From contig JACCSZ010000371.1 of NCBI GenBank assembly GCA_013812695.1, positions 1 to 5,817 of the forward strand: DNA of 5,817 bases, given 5' to 3'. The stretch comes from Gemmatimonadales bacterium. GTDB lineage: Bacteria; Gemmatimonadota; Gemmatimonadetes; Gemmatimonadales; GWC2-71-9. The stretch's first letter is position 1, and each line of letters opens with the position of its first letter. The notes under the pieces were generated by a model, which ran no database searches, was not told the origin of the DNA, and worked only from the letters and a program-made list of their open reading frames with translations. The translations under genes were made by a program, and so were the position numbers. Shown piece by piece: positions 5,272-5,817 of the stretch.

Positions 5272-5817
5272 ATGCAGGGTGATACTCCATTCGGTCCGGC
5301 GCCGGTCCACGGCGAAATCCTGTTCGCCAACGTCGCACGTTTCGGGCGACTGCTTCGCCGGGCCGGGCTCGAGGTAGACAGCGGCCAGACCGGCACGTTC
5401 GCCCGAGCGCTGATCCTCCTGGGCTTCGACCGACGGGCCGACGTACGCGCCGCGGGGCGGACGATCTTCGTCCGCCGGCGCGAGCACGGGCGACTCTACG
5501 AGGCCGCCTTCGATCTGTTCTGGCGGCGCCGGGCCGGGTCCAGCGGGACCAGCGACCAGCTGCCGCGTATCCGGCAGGACGAGCGGCGGAAACGTCCCGC
5601 CGACCCCGTCGATCCCAGGAGCGACTCGGCGGGCGACGACGAGCTGCTCGCCGCGGTGCGGCCGGGCGCCGCCACCCTCGGCGAGGAGCTTCGCACCACC
5701 GATTTCGCCGCACTCAGTCCCGACGAGGCTCGCGACGCCATGGCGATGCTCGAAGCACTGCGACCGCGGCTGCCGATGCGCCGCGCGCGGCGGAGCCGGG
5801 CCAACCGCAGCGGGCAC
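5272..5817 (+). CDS. coxE: CoxE-like VWA-domain protein, N-terminal fragment
   Basis: The frame stays open from ATG 5272 to the window edge (182 codons, no stop). The N-terminal region is typical of CoxE: ILFANVARFGRLLRRAGLEV (16-35) and ADVRAAGRTIFVRRREHGRL (56-75), followed by YEAAFDLFWRRR (76-87). Then come a charged low-complexity linker (about 88-125) and DFAALSPDEARDAMAMLEAL (144-163), with a basic RLPMRRARRSRANR stretch (166-179). CoxE pairs with the CoxD ATPase in metal-centre maturation of CO dehydrogenase. The VWA domain with its MIDAS metal site should follow outside the window and cannot be checked. An in-frame ATG at 5212 would add 20 residues but would overlap the HAD start codon. 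Unusually, it is separated from coxD by about 0.9 kb. Confidence 0.88.
   Translation, partial: MQGDTPFGPAPVHGEILFANVARFGRLLRRAGLEVDSGQTGTFARALILLGFDRRADVRAAGRTIFVRRREHGRLYEAAFDLFWRRRAGSSGTSDQLPRIRQDERRKRPADPVDPRSDSAGDDELLAAVRPGAATLGEELRTTDFAALSPDEARDAMAMLEALRPRLPMRRARRSRANRSGH

Noticed and set aside
5214..5396. N-terminal extension of the HAD protein to an upstream ATG at 5396
   Set aside because: The added 61 residues have no HAD character, overlap coxE antisense, and the ATG at 5213 gives the standard distance to motif I.
5248..5817. Minus-strand open frame at the right edge
   Set aside because: The plus strand here encodes the conserved CoxE N-terminus with a good ribosome site; the minus frame has no family resemblance.
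1..5817. A wholly new defence or signalling system
   Set aside because: All genes fit known cox maturation families or a common phosphatase family; novelty here is in arrangement, not in unknown proteins.

Overview
The window carries most of a carbon-monoxide-dehydrogenase-type (cox) molybdenum hydroxylase operon from a very GC-rich bacterium. Every reading frame that encodes a recognisable protein uses G/C-rich third positions, as expected for a high-GC soil-type bacterium. Nothing here fixes the taxon. From memory only, the intergenic inverted repeat at 4400-4496 resembles repeats common in uncultured Gemmatimonadota/Acidobacteriota-type genomes, so that phylum hint is weak.

Layout on the plus strand: the last 133 codons of coxL (molybdopterin-binding large subunit), coxM (FAD subunit), a MocA-type molybdopterin cytidylyltransferase, coxG (SRPBCC protein), a MoeA-like molybdopterin-binding protein, and coxD (MoxR-class AAA+ ATPase). 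These six genes are packed like an operon. Three junctions are 4-nt stop/start overlaps (coxL/coxM, mocA/coxG, moeA-like/coxD) and the other two gaps are 9 and 26 nt. The N-terminal part of coxE runs off the right edge. Between coxD and coxE lies a minus-strand HAD-family phosphatase gene, preceded on its coxD side by a 97-nt inverted repeat where the two genes converge.

How the genes fit together: CoxL and CoxM, with a CoxS iron-sulfur subunit not seen here, would form the enzyme. MocA would convert Mo-molybdopterin to the cytosine dinucleotide used by this family. The MoeA-like protein probably binds molybdopterin. CoxD and CoxE would act as an ATPase/VWA maturation pair. CoxG would link the enzyme to the membrane or quinone pool. 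The L-then-M gene order matches the S-L-M arrangement of form II ('BMS') clusters rather than the M-S-L order of proven form I CO dehydrogenases. The diagnostic CoxL active-site loop lies upstream of the window, so the true substrate (CO or another small molecule) is undecided.

The most unusual points are the opposite-strand phosphatase plus inverted repeat between coxD and coxE, the nested repeat itself, a glycine-rich tail on CoxL, a CoxG with no C-terminal anchor, and a split MoeA-like/MocA cofactor module around coxG. I see no RNA genes, CRISPR array, transposase or wholly new system.
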